Assembly (NCBI GenBank): GCA_026389655.1
Contig: JAPLHL010000356.1
Coordinates: 1-14,931, forward strand
Source of the DNA: Chloroflexota bacterium
Lineage (GTDB): Bacteria > Chloroflexota > Dehalococcoidia > GIF9 > UBA5629
Direction of reading: 5' to 3'
Length of the DNA stretch: 14,931 nucleotides
A program made the translations under genes and the position numbers. The notes beneath the pieces were generated by a model. It saw nothing but the letters and a program-made list of their open reading frames with translations, had not been told where the DNA came from and searched no databases. Below are positions 14,811 to 14,931 of the stretch, piece by piece (positions within the stretch are counted from its first letter, which is position 1; each line of letters opens with the position of its first letter).

Positions 14811-14931
14811 GTTACCGAAAGTAGTATCGTTGCCTCAAAAGTAGTGTTACCCAACGGAGGAACACATGACACGAGGCAGCGTACTGGAATATTTGCAGGC
14901 TGTGCGAGGAAGATATCTTAGAGCAACAAAA
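14811..14931 (+). mobile_element. Left end of a probable insertion sequence (truncated by window edge)
   Basis: Upstream of the transposase start are repeated blocks: GTTACC (14811-14816), GTTGCC (14829-14834) and GTTACC (14846-14851), with AAAGTAGT at 14818-14825 and again at 14838-14845. Such closely repeated motifs before a transposase fit a terminal region with several transposase binding sites. The exact outer boundary cannot be fixed because the right end and target duplication lie outside the window; 14811 is a guess from the first block. Confidence 0.5.
14866..14931 (+). CDS. Integrase-type transposase, first 22 codons (truncated)
   Basis: An open frame starts at ATG 14866 with CGGAGG 5 nt upstream and runs off the right edge. 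The 22 residues begin MTRGSVLEYLQAVRGRYL and end in ATK. From memory this resembles the start of long transposases with an IS481-like rve/integrase core that are frequent in Chloroflexota; the following helix-turn-helix and DDE residues are outside the window. The AAAGTAGT/GTTRCC repeats just before it support an insertion sequence. With so few residues the family name is tentative. Confidence 0.55.
   Translation, partial: MTRGSVLEYLQAVRGRYLRATK

Overview
The window looks like chromosomal DNA of a Chloroflexota-type bacterium, probably a Dehalococcoidia relative. That placement is inferred from memory of family sequences: the EF-G N-terminus, the S12/S7/EF-G set, and an integrase-type transposase start that I associate with this group. 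No 16S or other decisive marker is present. Base composition appears fairly even, and most starts are ATG behind purine-rich ribosome binding sites.

Layout. (1) Positions 1-2207, minus strand: the str operon rpsL-rpsG-fusA. fusA runs off the left edge, and a sigma70-like promoter with a leader of about 175 nt lies upstream of rpsL. (2) 2348-6955, minus: one very large soluble sensor histidine kinase with seven PAS and two GAF domains and no response regulator beside it. (3) 7135-9717, plus: a B12-binding-type radical SAM protein and ribosomal protein bL25, divergent from the kinase and closed by a strong hairpin terminator. (4) 9759-11016, minus: a two-gene unit encoding a YfcE/MJ0936-type metallophosphoesterase (TTG start) and an alpha/beta hydrolase, with one base between them and its own promoter. 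(5) 11081-11225, minus: a 28-codon ORF encoding a single hydrophobic helix, with a ribosome binding site and an intrinsic terminator. It is below the usual annotation length cut-off. (6) 11419-13831, plus: two tandem paralogous membrane proteins, each with an N-terminal B-box-like zinc finger, then rmuC. (7) 13875-14726, minus: a double zinc-ribbon TPR protein. (8) 14811-14931: the left part of what looks like an insertion sequence, with repeated motifs and the first 22 codons of a transposase.

The left part is translation housekeeping. The right part is accessory: zinc-finger or zinc-ribbon proteins with membrane or TPR modules, rmuC, and a mobile element at the border. I see no CRISPR array, tRNA or rRNA. 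I do not see a clear multi-gene new system. The best candidates for undescribed biology are the 28-aa membrane ORF with its own terminator, the duplicated zinc-finger membrane proteins next to rmuC, and the palindrome between the TPR gene and the transposon.
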